Origin: an uncultured Pelagibacteraceae bacterium
GTDB taxonomy: Bacteria > Pseudomonadota > Alphaproteobacteria > Pelagibacterales > Pelagibacteraceae
Direction of reading: 5' to 3'
Assembly (NCBI GenBank): GCA_902628565.1
Contig: CACONR010000004.1
Location: forward strand, 1 to 64,000
DNA: 64,000 nt
Of the stretch, positions 8,208 to 16,611 are shown piece by piece. The notes beneath the pieces were generated by a model, which made no database searches, was not told the DNA's origin, and was given only the letters and a program-made list of their open reading frames with translations. Within the stretch, counting starts at the first letter, position 1. Each line of letters begins with the position of its first letter. Made by a program: the position numbers and the translations under genes.

Positions 8208-9188
8208 ATGAAACTAATTAAATCTTTTTTTTCAGTTTTATTCTCTGCCGCTCTTTTATTATCATCAACTACAGTCAACTCAATTGCAGTTGATAAGCTA
8301 CACTTTGTAATTGGTGGTGGTGCTGGTGGTGGTTGGGATGGAACTGCTAGAGGTACTGGAGAAGCTTTAACAAAAGCTGGATTTTTAAAAAGCGCATCAT
8401 TTGAAAACATGTCAGGTGGTGGTGGTGGTAAGGCACTTGCATATATGATTAATACTAAGCCAGAAAATACAATCTTAGTACAATCAACACCATTAGTTTT
8501 AAGATCAATTACAAGACACAAAGGTTACGTCAGTGGAAGTGGAACTTTATCTTATAAAGATGTTGTGCCAATTGCTGGAGTAATTGGTGATTATGGTGCT
8601 ATTGCAGTTGCAAAAGACTCACCTTACAAAAACTTCAAAGATGTTGTTGATGCATACAAAGCAAACCCAAGTTCAATTAAAATGGCTGGTGGATCTGTTA
8701 GAGGAAGTATGGACCATCTAATTGGTGCTCTAGCATTTCAAGCTGCTGGTGCAGATCCTAATGCTGTAGCTTACATTCCTTATGATGCAGGTGGAAAAGC
8801 ATTAGCTGGACTTTTATCTGGAGAAACTCAAATTATTTCTACAGGTTTGGGCGAACTTATGGGAGCAAGAGACCAAGTAAGAATTATTGGTATTACTGCA
8901 CCTGATAGGGTTGGTGATGCACCTGATGCACCTACACTTAAAGAACAGGGATATGATGTACAATTCGTTAACTGGAGAGGATTTTTTGGTCCTCCAGGCA
9001 TGAGTAGCAAAGATAAAAAAGCTATTGCTAAAATGTTAGGCGATGTACAAAAAACTCCTGAATGGGAAGCTGTAAGAGCCAGAAATGCTTGGGTAAATAT
9101 TTATAACCCAGACAAAAAGTTTGTTAAGTTTTTAAAAACTCAAACAAAAGAAATGACAGCTCTTATGAAGAAACTAGGAGTAATTTAA
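8208..9188 (+). CDS. tctC: TctC-type tricarboxylate transporter substrate-binding protein
   Basis: A 326-residue periplasmic binding protein of the TTT/Bug family. It has an N-terminal signal peptide (about residues 1-26, ending near NSIA). FVIGGGAGGGWDGTARGTG (about 33-51) and AYIPYDAGGKALAGLLSGE are the ligand-loop motifs of the TctC subgroup. It should bind a carboxylate such as citrate or a related acid and deliver it to TctAB. It has its own promoter and ribosome site. A terminator-like hairpin lies about 20 nt after its stop, so it is likely made in excess of the membrane subunits. Confidence 0.93.
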   Translation: MKLIKSFFSVLFSAALLLSSTTVNSIAVDKLHFVIGGGAGGGWDGTARGTGEALTKAGFLKSASFENMSGGGGGKALAYMINTKPENTILVQSTPLVLRSITRHKGYVSGSGTLSYKDVVPIAGVIGDYGAIAVAKDSPYKNFKDVVDAYKANPSSIKMAGGSVRGSMDHLIGALAFQAAGADPNAVAYIPYDAGGKALAGLLSGETQIISTGLGELMGARDQVRIIGITAPDRVGDAPDAPTLKEQGYDVQFVNWRGFFGPPGMSSKDKKAIAKMLGDVQKTPEWEAVRARNAWVNIYNPDKKFVKFLKTQTKEMTALMKKLGVI

Positions 9189-9208
9189 TCCTCTGGATTA
9201 ATTAATTT

Positions 9209-9258
9209 AAAGAGCAGTGAATATAAATACGACAAAAATTATATCACTGCTCTTTTTT
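9209..9258 (+). terminator. Terminator-like hairpin overlapping the tctB start
   Basis: A perfect 12-bp stem (AAAGAGCAGTGA at 9209-9220, pairing with 9244-9255) with a 23-nt loop, followed by a T-run at 9253-9258. The GTG start of tctB (9217-9219) lies inside the left arm. The element could end most tctC transcripts and also hide the tctB start. Confidence 0.8.
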
Positions 9259-9687
9259 ATTTTCTCAGCATTTTATTTATATACAGCTTATCAAATTCAA
9301 GTTTTTGCTTTCGATGAAAACGCACCATTTAATGCAAGAACATTTCCAATCTATTTAGGATATTCTGGTTTATTTTTTTCTGGTTTAAAATTAATCTTGC
9401 CAGATCCAGATACTATAAAAGTTGAACATAGAACATTAGAATATAAAAAAACGGCATTATTAATTGTTATTGCAGTTATCTACGGAGCAACAATTTTAAA
9501 AGTTGGATACTTTTTAACTACATCTTTGTTTTTATTTGCATCTTATTATTTTTTAGGGGAGAGAAGGTGGATACTAATGTTTTTACTTTCTTTTCCATTT
9601 GTGGCTGCTTTTATGTATTTACTTCATGGAGTTCTTGAAATTTATTTAAGGGATCCTTTTTTAAAATCCATTGGAGTAATGGGATGA
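9217..9687 (+). CDS. tctB: TctB-type small membrane subunit of tricarboxylate transporter
   Basis: A 156-residue protein with four predicted membrane helices, as expected for TctB. The GTG at 9217 is chosen because the first membrane helix is encoded directly after it and no later start would keep that helix. The start lies inside an RNA stem and lacks a clear free ribosome site, so expression is probably low or conditional. NARTFPIYLGYSGL fits the family's first periplasmic loop. The stop overlaps the tctA ATG by 4 nt. Confidence 0.85.
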   Translation: MNINTTKIISLLFFIFSAFYLYTAYQIQVFAFDENAPFNARTFPIYLGYSGLFFSGLKLILPDPDTIKVEHRTLEYKKTALLIVIAVIYGATILKVGYFLTTSLFLFASYYFLGERRWILMFLLSFPFVAAFMYLLHGVLEIYLRDPFLKSIGVMG

Positions 9688-11180
9688 TTGAAGGAATATT
9701 AATTGGTTTAGCTACAGCTTTATCATTTAAAAACATCTTTATGGTTATGATCGGCTGTTTTTTTGGAACAATTATTGGGATGTTGCCTGGTTTAGGACCA
9801 ATGACAGCCATAGCTTTAATGATACCAATTACTTATGGCTTTGATCCTGCAACTGGATTAATTTTAATGGCTGGGGTTTATTATGGAGCGGTATTTGGTG
9901 GCTCAACTTCTTCAATTTTATTAAATGCTCCTGGAGTTCCAGGAACAGTTGCAACTTCTTTCGATGGATATCCAATGGCGCAACAAGGAAAAGCTGGTAA
10001 AGCACTAGCGATAGCTGCTTGGAGTTCTTTTGCTGGTGGAACTTTGTCGGCAATCTATTTATTGTTTATGGCTCCAAGTTTATCAAAAGTAAGTTTATCA
10101 TTTAGATCTCCAGATTATTTTGCATTAATGATTTTAGGTTTAACAGCAATTGCAGCTTTTTCTTCAAAAGGTCAATTCTTAAAAGCAATGATGATGGTGG
10201 TATTGGGGTTAATGCTCGCATCTGTTGGTCAAGATTCACTTTCAGATATCACCAGATTTACTTTCGATAATATGAATTTAACAGATGGTATAAGTTTCGT
10301 CCTAGTGGTTATGTCAACATTTGCTATGAGTGAGGCATTAACAATTATATTAAAGAGAAATGATCCAACAGCTGCAGCAAAACAAGTTTCTCTAACGGAA
10401 CTTGGATCAATAAGAATTAATAAAGAAGAACGAGGTAAAATGTATCGAACTATTCCAAGATCCTCAGTTATTGGTTTCTTGATTGGAGTATTACCTGGTG
10501 CGGGTGCAACCATTGCATCATTCTTAGCATATGGAATGGAAAGAAATTTAGTAAAGGATGAAGAAAAAGAAAAATTTGGAAAAGGAAGTGTGAATGGATT
10601 GTCTGCACCTGAAACAGCAAATAATGCAGCATGCTCTGGTTCGTTTGTACCCATGTTAACTTTAGGTATACCGGGAAGTGGAACTACAGCGGTTATGCTT
10701 GGAGCACTTTTGGGTTTTGGTATTCAGCCAGGTCCAAGACTTTATATGACCAATCCTGAAATTTTTTGGTCAGTTATAATGTCAATGTATATTGGGATGG
10801 TAATATTATTAATATTAAATTTACCTTTAATTCCATACATAGCTAGAATTCTTGCTGTACCAAAAAATTATTTGATTCCATTAATCTTATTTTTTTCTAT
10901 TACAGGAATTTATGTAATGTCATTTAATAATTTTGACATTTATTTAATGATTGGCATAGCAGTTGTTGCAACATTTTTACGACTTTATGATTTTCCCATG
11001 CCGCCATTGATACTAGCGTTTGTTCTTGGTGGGTTGATGGAGGAGAATTTAAGAAGATCATTACTTTTAAGTAATGGATCTTGGGAGTTTCTATGGGACA
11101 GAACTCTTACAATTTGTATATTGGTTACAACAATTCTAATTGTTCTGTGGCACATTTATAAAACTCTGACAAAAAAATAA
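9684..11180 (+). CDS. tctA: TctA-type large membrane subunit of tricarboxylate transporter
   Basis: A 498-residue transporter with about 11-12 membrane helices. GTIIGMLPGLGPMTAIALM (about 29-47) and the repeat-like GFLIGVLPGAGATIASFLA (about 264-282) are the TctA signatures and form the two half-site loops. The cytosolic or periplasmic PETANNAACSGSFVPML segment is also conserved. It forms the channel, with TctB, for substrate delivered by TctC, driven by an ion gradient. It ends 3 bp from the convergent glycosyltransferase gene. Confidence 0.94.
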   Translation: MIEGILIGLATALSFKNIFMVMIGCFFGTIIGMLPGLGPMTAIALMIPITYGFDPATGLILMAGVYYGAVFGGSTSSILLNAPGVPGTVATSFDGYPMAQQGKAGKALAIAAWSSFAGGTLSAIYLLFMAPSLSKVSLSFRSPDYFALMILGLTAIAAFSSKGQFLKAMMMVVLGLMLASVGQDSLSDITRFTFDNMNLTDGISFVLVVMSTFAMSEALTIILKRNDPTAAAKQVSLTELGSIRINKEERGKMYRTIPRSSVIGFLIGVLPGAGATIASFLAYGMERNLVKDEEKEKFGKGSVNGLSAPETANNAACSGSFVPMLTLGIPGSGTTAVMLGALLGFGIQPGPRLYMTNPEIFWSVIMSMYIGMVILLILNLPLIPYIARILAVPKNYLIPLILFFSITGIYVMSFNNFDIYLMIGIAVVATFLRLYDFPMPPLILAFVLGGLMEENLRRSLLLSNGSWEFLWDRTLTICILVTTILIVLWHIYKTLTKK

Positions 11181-11183
11181 ATT

Positions 11184-12266
11184 TTAATTCAATATTTTTT
11201 TATATTGTTCGATGGTATTAGACCAATCGAATTTAGATGATAACTCTTTTGCATTTTTACCGAAATGTAAATATTTTTTGTTTTCAATCATTGAATTTAA
11301 TGATGAATAAATATCATCTAGGTTATTTCCATCACAAATTAATCCAGTTTTATCATGTTGAATTGCATCTGCTGCACCACCATCGGCTCCACCTAATGAA
11401 GGAACCCCGTATTGCGCAGCTTCTATATAAGCTATACCAAAACCCTCAACTGAACTTTTATATTTTATCGAGGGCATCACAAATATATTTGATTTTGCCA
11501 CTAAAGCATTTTTTAGGTCGTCGGTTATTTCTTTAAAAAACATTACTTGCCCACTTAAATTAAGTTCATTTACCAAATCTTTTAAATTTTGTTCTTCCTC
11601 TCCATAGCCAATGCAAATGTAAACAATATTTGGATAAATTTGTTTCAAGTTTCTCAGAGCCATCAACACTTTTTCATGATTTTTTCTTTTATCAAATCTT
11701 GAAACTGTAATTAAACGGGGTGATTTTGTTTTAAGTAAGCTTTCAACTTTAGTTAACGACGTCTTATTTAATTCTTGGGCAGGGCTAATTCCTGGATTTA
11801 TCATAACAACTTTTTCTTGTTCTACACCATTTTGAATAGCTAAATTTTTTGTATATTTAGAATTTGCTATTACTTTTTCAACACTATTTAAAACTTTGTT
11901 TGCTCTTTTATTTAAAGAACTTCCTTTAGCGTGATTGATTTCTTTTCCGTGAATTAAACAATATTTTTTTTTATCTGTTACTATTAATTCTAAACTTTTC
12001 CAATGATCAGCTATAATACCTTGAACTTTACTTTTTTTTAAATATTCATTAATTAGCTGTGCTTTTCTAATCTTTCTTAGGAATTTAATTCCACCAACTC
12101 TTTCAATTGAAAAATTTACTTTTTTATCAAATTCTTTATGATTTTCGTAGTGATCAGCAAAAACTTTGATCATAAAGTTTTTGGACATTTCTTTTGCCAA
12201 ACCCCACATTAAACTTTGCATGCCACCCACCTCTGGGGGAAAAGATCTCGTAACGATTAAATACAT
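11184..12266 (-). CDS. Glycosyltransferase family 4 (GT-B)
   Basis: A 360-residue GT-B glycosyltransferase. The N-terminal VTRSFPPEVGGMQ (about 5-17) is the acceptor-side glycine loop. RLITVSRFDKRKNHEKVL (about 189-206) and EGFGIAYIEAAQYGVPSLG (about 274-292) are the nucleotide-sugar-binding motifs, with the E(x7)E pattern of family 4. It probably extends a surface glycan or lipopolysaccharide. Its start overlaps the stop of the upstream thioredoxin-like gene by 1 nt, so the two form an operon. Donor and acceptor are not readable. Confidence 0.86.
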   Translation of the reverse strand: MYLIVTRSFPPEVGGMQSLMWGLAKEMSKNFMIKVFADHYENHKEFDKKVNFSIERVGGIKFLRKIRKAQLINEYLKKSKVQGIIADHWKSLELIVTDKKKYCLIHGKEINHAKGSSLNKRANKVLNSVEKVIANSKYTKNLAIQNGVEQEKVVMINPGISPAQELNKTSLTKVESLLKTKSPRLITVSRFDKRKNHEKVLMALRNLKQIYPNIVYICIGYGEEEQNLKDLVNELNLSGQVMFFKEITDDLKNALVAKSNIFVMPSIKYKSSVEGFGIAYIEAAQYGVPSLGGADGGAADAIQHDKTGLICDGNNLDDIYSSLNSMIENKKYLHFGKNAKELSSKFDWSNTIEQYKKILN

Positions 12267-12820
12267 TAACTATTTTTCCACTTAATACTACAGCCAGCAC
12301 TCGGAGTTTGATTTTCAGGTCCTTTACCAGTTTCAGCAATTTGTTTCATTGCATTAAATAAATCGCTAACACCATCTCTTACAGGAACTAAATTTTTTAA
12401 TTCTCTCAATCTACCTCGATATTGAAGCTCTAAATTTTTGTTGTACCCAAAAAAATCTGGAGTACATACAGCATCATAAGTTCTGGCTATTTCTTGTGTT
12501 TCATCAACCAAATATGGAAAACCGAATTGATTTTTTTTTGCAAATTCAATCATGTTTTTAAACGAGTCTTCTGGATAATTCTCAGCATCATTTGCACAGA
12601 TTGCTACAGAGTTAATTCCTAAATCTTTCAATTTTTTGGTATCCTCAGCTATATCTTTTGTAACTGCTTTAACATAAGGACAATGGTTGCAAATAAACAT
12701 TATCAAGGTTCCATTTTCACCTTTCACATCCTCTAAAGATAAAATTTTATTATCGGTTGATTTAAGCTTAAAGTTGTGAGCCTTTTGACCGAAATCACAT
12801 ATTGGAGTTTGTATTGGCAT
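12266..12820 (-). CDS. Thioredoxin-fold (AhpC/TSA-like) redoxin family protein
   Basis: A 184-residue cytosolic thioredoxin-fold protein with no signal peptide. The active site is CNHC (Cys44-Cys47) in MFICNHCPYV, and the cis-Pro lies in VCTPDFFGY. This matches the thioredoxin-like family often annotated as peroxiredoxin-like, with a conserved C-terminal PSAGCSIKWK containing a further Cys. A thiol-disulfide or peroxide reductase role is likely; the partner is unknown. The divergent carbonic-anhydrase-like gene begins 20 bp away. Confidence 0.82.
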   Translation of the reverse strand: MPIQTPICDFGQKAHNFKLKSTDNKILSLEDVKGENGTLIMFICNHCPYVKAVTKDIAEDTKKLKDLGINSVAICANDAENYPEDSFKNMIEFAKKNQFGFPYLVDETQEIARTYDAVCTPDFFGYNKNLELQYRGRLRELKNLVPVRDGVSDLFNAMKQIAETGKGPENQTPSAGCSIKWKNS

Positions 12821-12840
12821 AATGTAATAATATATAAATT

Positions 12841-13353
12841 ATGTTTTACGATTTAAAAGATAAAAAACCAAAAAACTCTGGCGAAAATTGGGTAGCACCT
12901 AATGCGGTTGTTATAGGTGATGTAACTTTAGAAAAAAATACAAGTGTTTGGTTTAATGCTACTTTAAGAGGAGATATTGAAAATATTCATATAGGCGAGG
13001 GATCAAATGTTCAGGATGGTTGTGTACTGCACACAGATCCCGGATGTCCTTTGAAAGTCGGAAAAGATGTAACCATTGGACATTTAGTTATGCTCCATGG
13101 ATGTACGATAGGGGATAATAGCTTGATAGGAATCGGTGCGGTTGTTCTTAACAAAGCTAATATAGGAAAAAATTGTATAATTGGTGCTAAAACTTTAATA
13201 ACTGAGAATAAAGTAATACCAGATAATTCCTTAGTAGTTGGATCTCCAGGCAAAGTAGTAAGAGAGGTAACCGAGGAAGAAAAAAAAGCTGTTTGGGAAA
13301 ACACCAAGCATTACCAGGATAATTGGAAAAAATATTCTAAATCAATTTTTTAA
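12841..13353 (+). CDS. Gamma-carbonic-anhydrase-like hexapeptide-repeat protein
   Basis: A 170-residue left-handed beta-helix protein of the YrdA/CaiE/PaaY group. Hexapeptide repeats run through most of the sequence. The probable metal ligands are His64 (LHTDPG), His81 (IGHLV) and His86 (MLHGC), and Arg43-Asp45 (LRGD) is the conserved salt-bridge site. Members are trimers; some are carbonic anhydrases and others have no shown activity. No operon partner is clear, since it is divergent from the thioredoxin-like gene. Confidence 0.88.
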   Translation: MFYDLKDKKPKNSGENWVAPNAVVIGDVTLEKNTSVWFNATLRGDIENIHIGEGSNVQDGCVLHTDPGCPLKVGKDVTIGHLVMLHGCTIGDNSLIGIGAVVLNKANIGKNCIIGAKTLITENKVIPDNSLVVGSPGKVVREVTEEEKKAVWENTKHYQDNWKKYSKSIF

Positions 13354-13371
13354 ATCTCAAGTAATTTATTT

Positions 13372-13674
13372 TTATAAAACCTTTTCAAAGCCCTCAAAAT
13401 TTGGTGAACCTAAATATAAATCTTTATGTTTTCCAGCATCTTTGTGAGCAAGTCTAAATGCCTCTGATTTTGTCCAATTCCAAAAATCTTCTTTTGAATT
13501 CCATATGCTATGCGATGCATATAAGGTATGATCATCTTTTTCCTCACCTTTAACTAAATTGAAATTTTTAAAACCTGGTACCTCTTCTAAGTGAGTCTCT
13601 CTGTTTTTCCAAACATTCTCAAACTCCATCTCTTTACCTTTTACGATCTTAAATCTATTCATTGCAATAAACAT
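13372..13674 (-). CDS. IsdG/HmoA-like antibiotic-biosynthesis-monooxygenase-fold protein
   Basis: A 100-residue dimeric ferredoxin-like alpha+beta barrel (ABM) protein. Asn6, Trp67 and His77 match the Asn7-Trp67-His77 triad of the haem-degrading monooxygenase IsdG, and the N-terminus (IAMNRFKIVKGKE) fits the HmoA group. A haem-degrading or haem-binding role is therefore plausible but unproven. It has a strong ribosome site (AGGAGGA) that overlaps the stop of a tiny upstream membrane-peptide gene, so the two are probably co-translated. Confidence 0.78.
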   Translation of the reverse strand: MFIAMNRFKIVKGKEMEFENVWKNRETHLEEVPGFKNFNLVKGEEKDDHTLYASHSIWNSKEDFWNWTKSEAFRLAHKDAGKHKDLYLGSPNFEGFEKVL

Positions 13675-13681
13675 ATTCCTC

Positions 13682-13798
13682 CTAAATTTTGCCTATACCA
13701 AAAAAAGCACCTGCAATTATTATTAACCAAATTATTCCTTTTATTAAAAAAAAAGAAAAACCACCTACTAATAAATACTTTTTAATTTTTTTTTTCAC
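13682..13798 (-). CDS. 38-residue membrane peptide, unrecognised
   Basis: A small gene with a GTG start at 13798. The product begins MKKKIKKYLLVGG and continues into one long hydrophobic helix (about residues 8-35) ending FFGIGKI. The positive N-terminus suggests an N-in single-pass membrane peptide. Its TAG stop is directly fused to the AGGAGGA ribosome site of the downstream monooxygenase-like gene, which supports real translation and coupling. Upstream lie 75 bases without a gene. I recognise no family. Confidence 0.6.
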   Translation of the reverse strand: MKKKIKKYLLVGGFSFFLIKGIIWLIIIAGAFFGIGKI

Positions 13799-13873
13799 AA
13801 ATTAAAATCTACCAATTAAAAAATATGTATCGATGCGATATTTAGACTTATATTAGATATTCAATAACTTAAT

Positions 13874-14476
13874 TTATGGAACTAGCCAAGCATTTTTGCT
13901 ATTTTCAAAATCAAATTTTGCTCTTCTATGTCCTTTTGCAGCAAGATAAAGCCATTCAACAGATTTTATTTTACATTTTATAACAGTAAAGTTCTTGTAA
14001 CCTTCTTCACTTTGATCCATGGAATAATCAAAATCTTCTAATTTAGATATCATTCCAGATGTTGGTTTATCTGAGGTAGTTCCTGGAGGGCTATCAGTTA
14101 AATAGCATCTTCTGCTTATATGCTGGGTTTTTTTCCAAGAAACTTCTGTTGTAGAATTTTGATTATTTATTTCACACTCAACTTTTACTCTTAATTGTAT
14201 TTTTTCCTCTTTATCGTAAAAAACTAAACAAGCGTTATTATTTTTCTTAAGAATTTCTACTTTTGGTGATCTTAAATCGGTATGAAATTGTAATAGATTG
14301 TTTGCTCTATCTGATTTACGTAAAACAACAATTCTACCATCTACTTCATCTTGATGCGCACAGATAAAGACAGGAATTCTAAATGGTGAACTTCTATTGG
14401 TCACAGCATCATCTAACATTGACCAGTACTTATTCTTAATTTCCTCCAAATTTTCATAGTATGCCGGCTGCTGCAT
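13874..14476 (-). CDS. Pyridoxamine 5'-phosphate oxidase-like FMN-binding protein
   Basis: A 200-residue split-barrel flavoprotein of the PNPOx-like family (Alr4036-type N-terminal domain, RSSPFRIPVFICA at about 28-40). VVLRKSDRANNLLQFHTDLRSPK gives the FMN-binding segment in two parts, and the C-terminus EWLYLAAKGHRRAKF resembles the PNPOx dimerisation end. True PdxH is similar in size, but the active-site motifs are not convincing, so the substrate is left open. It lies 3 bp downstream of the dehydrogenase gene in the same operon. Confidence 0.78.
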   Translation of the reverse strand: MQQPAYYENLEEIKNKYWSMLDDAVTNRSSPFRIPVFICAHQDEVDGRIVVLRKSDRANNLLQFHTDLRSPKVEILKKNNNACLVFYDKEEKIQLRVKVECEINNQNSTTEVSWKKTQHISRRCYLTDSPPGTTSDKPTSGMISKLEDFDYSMDQSEEGYKNFTVIKCKIKSVEWLYLAAKGHRRAKFDFENSKNAWLVP

Positions 14477-14479
14477 ACA

Positions 14480-15349
14480 TTACTTTCTAAATCTTTTTAT
14501 TAAGCTTGAAGTGTCCCAACGATTACCCCCTAGGCCTTGAACTTCTCCATAAAACTTATCTACAAGTTCTGTTACAGGTAATAATGAACCATTATTTTTA
14601 GCCTCATCCATTGCAATCTTTAAATCTTTTCTCATCCAATCAACTGCAAAACCAAAATCAAACTTATCATCAATCATTGTTTTATATCTGTTTTCCATTT
14701 GCCAAGATTGTGCGGCGCCTTTTGAAATTACTTCAATAACATCCTCCATGTTTAAACCAGCTTTCAATCCAAAATTTATTCCTTCTGATAATCCTTGAAC
14801 TAATCCAGCTATACAAATCTGGTTCACCATCTTAGCTAATTGACCAGAGCCAGCATTACCAAGTAACTTCATTTTTTTGCTGTAACAATCAATTTTATCT
14901 TTTGCTTTATCAAAATCAGCTTGATCACCACCAATCATCACTGTTAACGCACCATTCTCTGCTCCAGCTTGCCCACCAGATACAGGGGCATCTAATGCGC
15001 CAAATCCATTTTTCTTTGCGTACTCATATATCTCTTTAGCAATTGTTGCGGATGCTGTAGTATTATCGATATAGACTGCGCCATTTTTAATTGTTTTGAA
15101 AACTCCTTTGTCACCAAAAGTTACTTCTCTTAAATCATTATCATTCCCAACACAGGTAAAAATATATTCAGCATCTTTAGCTGCATCTGCTGGAGTTTCA
15201 GCCATTTTACCCTTGTATTCTCCAACCCATTTTTCTGCTTTTGATTTTGTACGATTAAATACAGTTACATTATGACCGCCTTTTGATATATATCCTGCCA
15301 TTGGATATCCCATGACACCAAGACCTATGAAAGCAACATTACAGCTCAT
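14480..15349 (-). CDS. 3-hydroxyisobutyrate dehydrogenase family (beta-hydroxyacid dehydrogenase)
   Basis: A 289-residue NAD(P)-dependent dehydrogenase. The Rossmann motif is FIGLGVMGYPMA (7-18). The substrate-binding DAPVSGG lies at 120-126, and the catalytic Lys173 and Asn176 are in GQLAKMVNQ. It could act on 3-hydroxyisobutyrate, tartronate semialdehyde or a related acid. It is divergent from an MFS carrier gene with only 8 bp between the start codons, so its promoter must lie inside the neighbour's coding region. The carrier may supply its substrate. Confidence 0.87.
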   Translation of the reverse strand: MSCNVAFIGLGVMGYPMAGYISKGGHNVTVFNRTKSKAEKWVGEYKGKMAETPADAAKDAEYIFTCVGNDNDLREVTFGDKGVFKTIKNGAVYIDNTTASATIAKEIYEYAKKNGFGALDAPVSGGQAGAENGALTVMIGGDQADFDKAKDKIDCYSKKMKLLGNAGSGQLAKMVNQICIAGLVQGLSEGINFGLKAGLNMEDVIEVISKGAAQSWQMENRYKTMIDDKFDFGFAVDWMRKDLKIAMDEAKNNGSLLPVTELVDKFYGEVQGLGGNRWDTSSLIKRFRK

Positions 15350-15357
15350 ATTTTTTT

Positions 15358-16566
15358 ATGTTTAAAATTTTAAGTTTAAAAGTAATTATATTTGGATTCA
15401 TCTTTACATTTTTTTCTAGTTTTGGACAGAGTTTTTTTCTTGGTTTATTCAATTCAAGCATTAGAGAAACGCTTTCTATAACTCATGGACAATTTGGCTC
15501 AATTTATGCATCTGCAACACTATTAAGCAGTTTAATATTAGTATGGATTGGAAAAAAAATTGATGATGTAAATATTTTTAAGTTTGCATTGTATGTTACT
15601 TTTTTTTTGTCTTTATCTTGTTTTTTATTTTCAAAAATCTTTTCAATCACTTTTTTATTTATTGGAATTTTTTTTATGAGGCTGGCTGGTCAAGGATTAT
15701 CGACCCATACAGCTACAACTACTATTTCTAGATACTTTAATAAGAATAGAGGAAGAGCGTTAAGTTTTGGATGGCTTGGCTTATCTGCAGCAGAATTTTC
15801 ACTCCCAGTATTAATAGTTTTTTTACTAAGCATTATGAACTGGAGAGATATTTGGGTTTCAATTTCATTGTTAGTAATAGTAATTTTACCTATCTTATCC
15901 TATTTTTTAGTTAAAGAAATAAGTCTAAGTTCAAGAGAGGAAATCGACAAAACAGACAAAGTATCTGAAAAGTTTAAACAATGGAGAAGAGGTGAAGTTT
16001 TAAGAGATTATAGATTTTATATTATTTGTTTAAATATGTTTTGCATGCCATGGATTTCAACAGGAACATTTGTTTATCAATCATTTATTTCAAGCTCTAA
16101 AAGCTGGGGACCGTACGTTATGGCTCAGTCATTTATGGCTTACTCAATTTTATCAGTAATTACTTTATTTTTATCAGGATTTTTGATTGATAAATTTACC
16201 AGTAGAAGACTTTTGCTATATATGAATATCCCTATATTAATAGCAGTCATTATATTGTTCTTGTTTGAAAGTTTCATTTCAGCTTTTGTTATTTTAGGGC
16301 TTTATGGGATTTCAAATGGTTTGACAAACTTGTTAGGATCCTCCACGTGGGCTGAAATTTATGGGGTTCAATATATCGGTTCTATAAAAGCTTTAAGTAC
16401 AGCCATTATGGTATTCTCCACAGCTTTTGGTACCGCATTGTTTGGATTTTTGATTGACATTGGTTTCACAATTCAAGACATCTCAGTGATAGCGATGATT
16501 TTAATAATAATTCCATTAATAATGCTATTCTTCATAAAAAATAAGCTTAACCCGACTTATATATAA
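15358..16566 (+). CDS. Major facilitator superfamily transporter
   Basis: A 402-residue inner-membrane carrier with 12 predicted helices in two halves. A charged cytoplasmic loop (about residues 193-220) separates the halves. RYFNKNRGRALSFGWLG (about 125-141) is the MFS motif region after helix 4. It resembles the oxalate/formate or monocarboxylate branch in length, but the substrate cannot be read. It is divergent from the beta-hydroxyacid dehydrogenase gene with an 8-bp gap. Confidence 0.85.
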   Translation: MFKILSLKVIIFGFIFTFFSSFGQSFFLGLFNSSIRETLSITHGQFGSIYASATLLSSLILVWIGKKIDDVNIFKFALYVTFFLSLSCFLFSKIFSITFLFIGIFFMRLAGQGLSTHTATTTISRYFNKNRGRALSFGWLGLSAAEFSLPVLIVFLLSIMNWRDIWVSISLLVIVILPILSYFLVKEISLSSREEIDKTDKVSEKFKQWRRGEVLRDYRFYIICLNMFCMPWISTGTFVYQSFISSSKSWGPYVMAQSFMAYSILSVITLFLSGFLIDKFTSRRLLLYMNIPILIAVIILFLFESFISAFVILGLYGISNGLTNLLGSSTWAEIYGVQYIGSIKALSTAIMVFSTAFGTALFGFLIDIGFTIQDISVIAMILIIIPLIMLFFIKNKLNPTYI

Positions 16567-16576
16567 AAAATTTTTC

Positions 16577-16605
16577 TTGATTTATTTGGGCTCGCTGTGT
16601 AGATA
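16577..16605 (+). promoter_or_regulatory. rpoZ promoter, predicted leaderless start
   Basis: TTGATT (16577-16582), 17-bp spacer, TAGATA (16600-16605). The expected +1 falls on base 16612, the A of the rpoZ ATG. No ribosome site precedes that ATG. Confidence 0.65.
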
Positions 16606-16611
16606 TCCCGC

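Noticed and set aside
8183-8521. Minus-strand open frame with a Pro-rich stretch opposite tctC
   Set aside because: The Pro codons are the complement of Gly-rich GGT repeats in TctC; it also covers the tctC promoter and signal peptide. Treated as a shadow.
10229-10654. Minus-strand 141-codon frame inside tctA
   Set aside because: TctA motifs run unbroken through the region on the plus strand, and the antisense product resembles no family.
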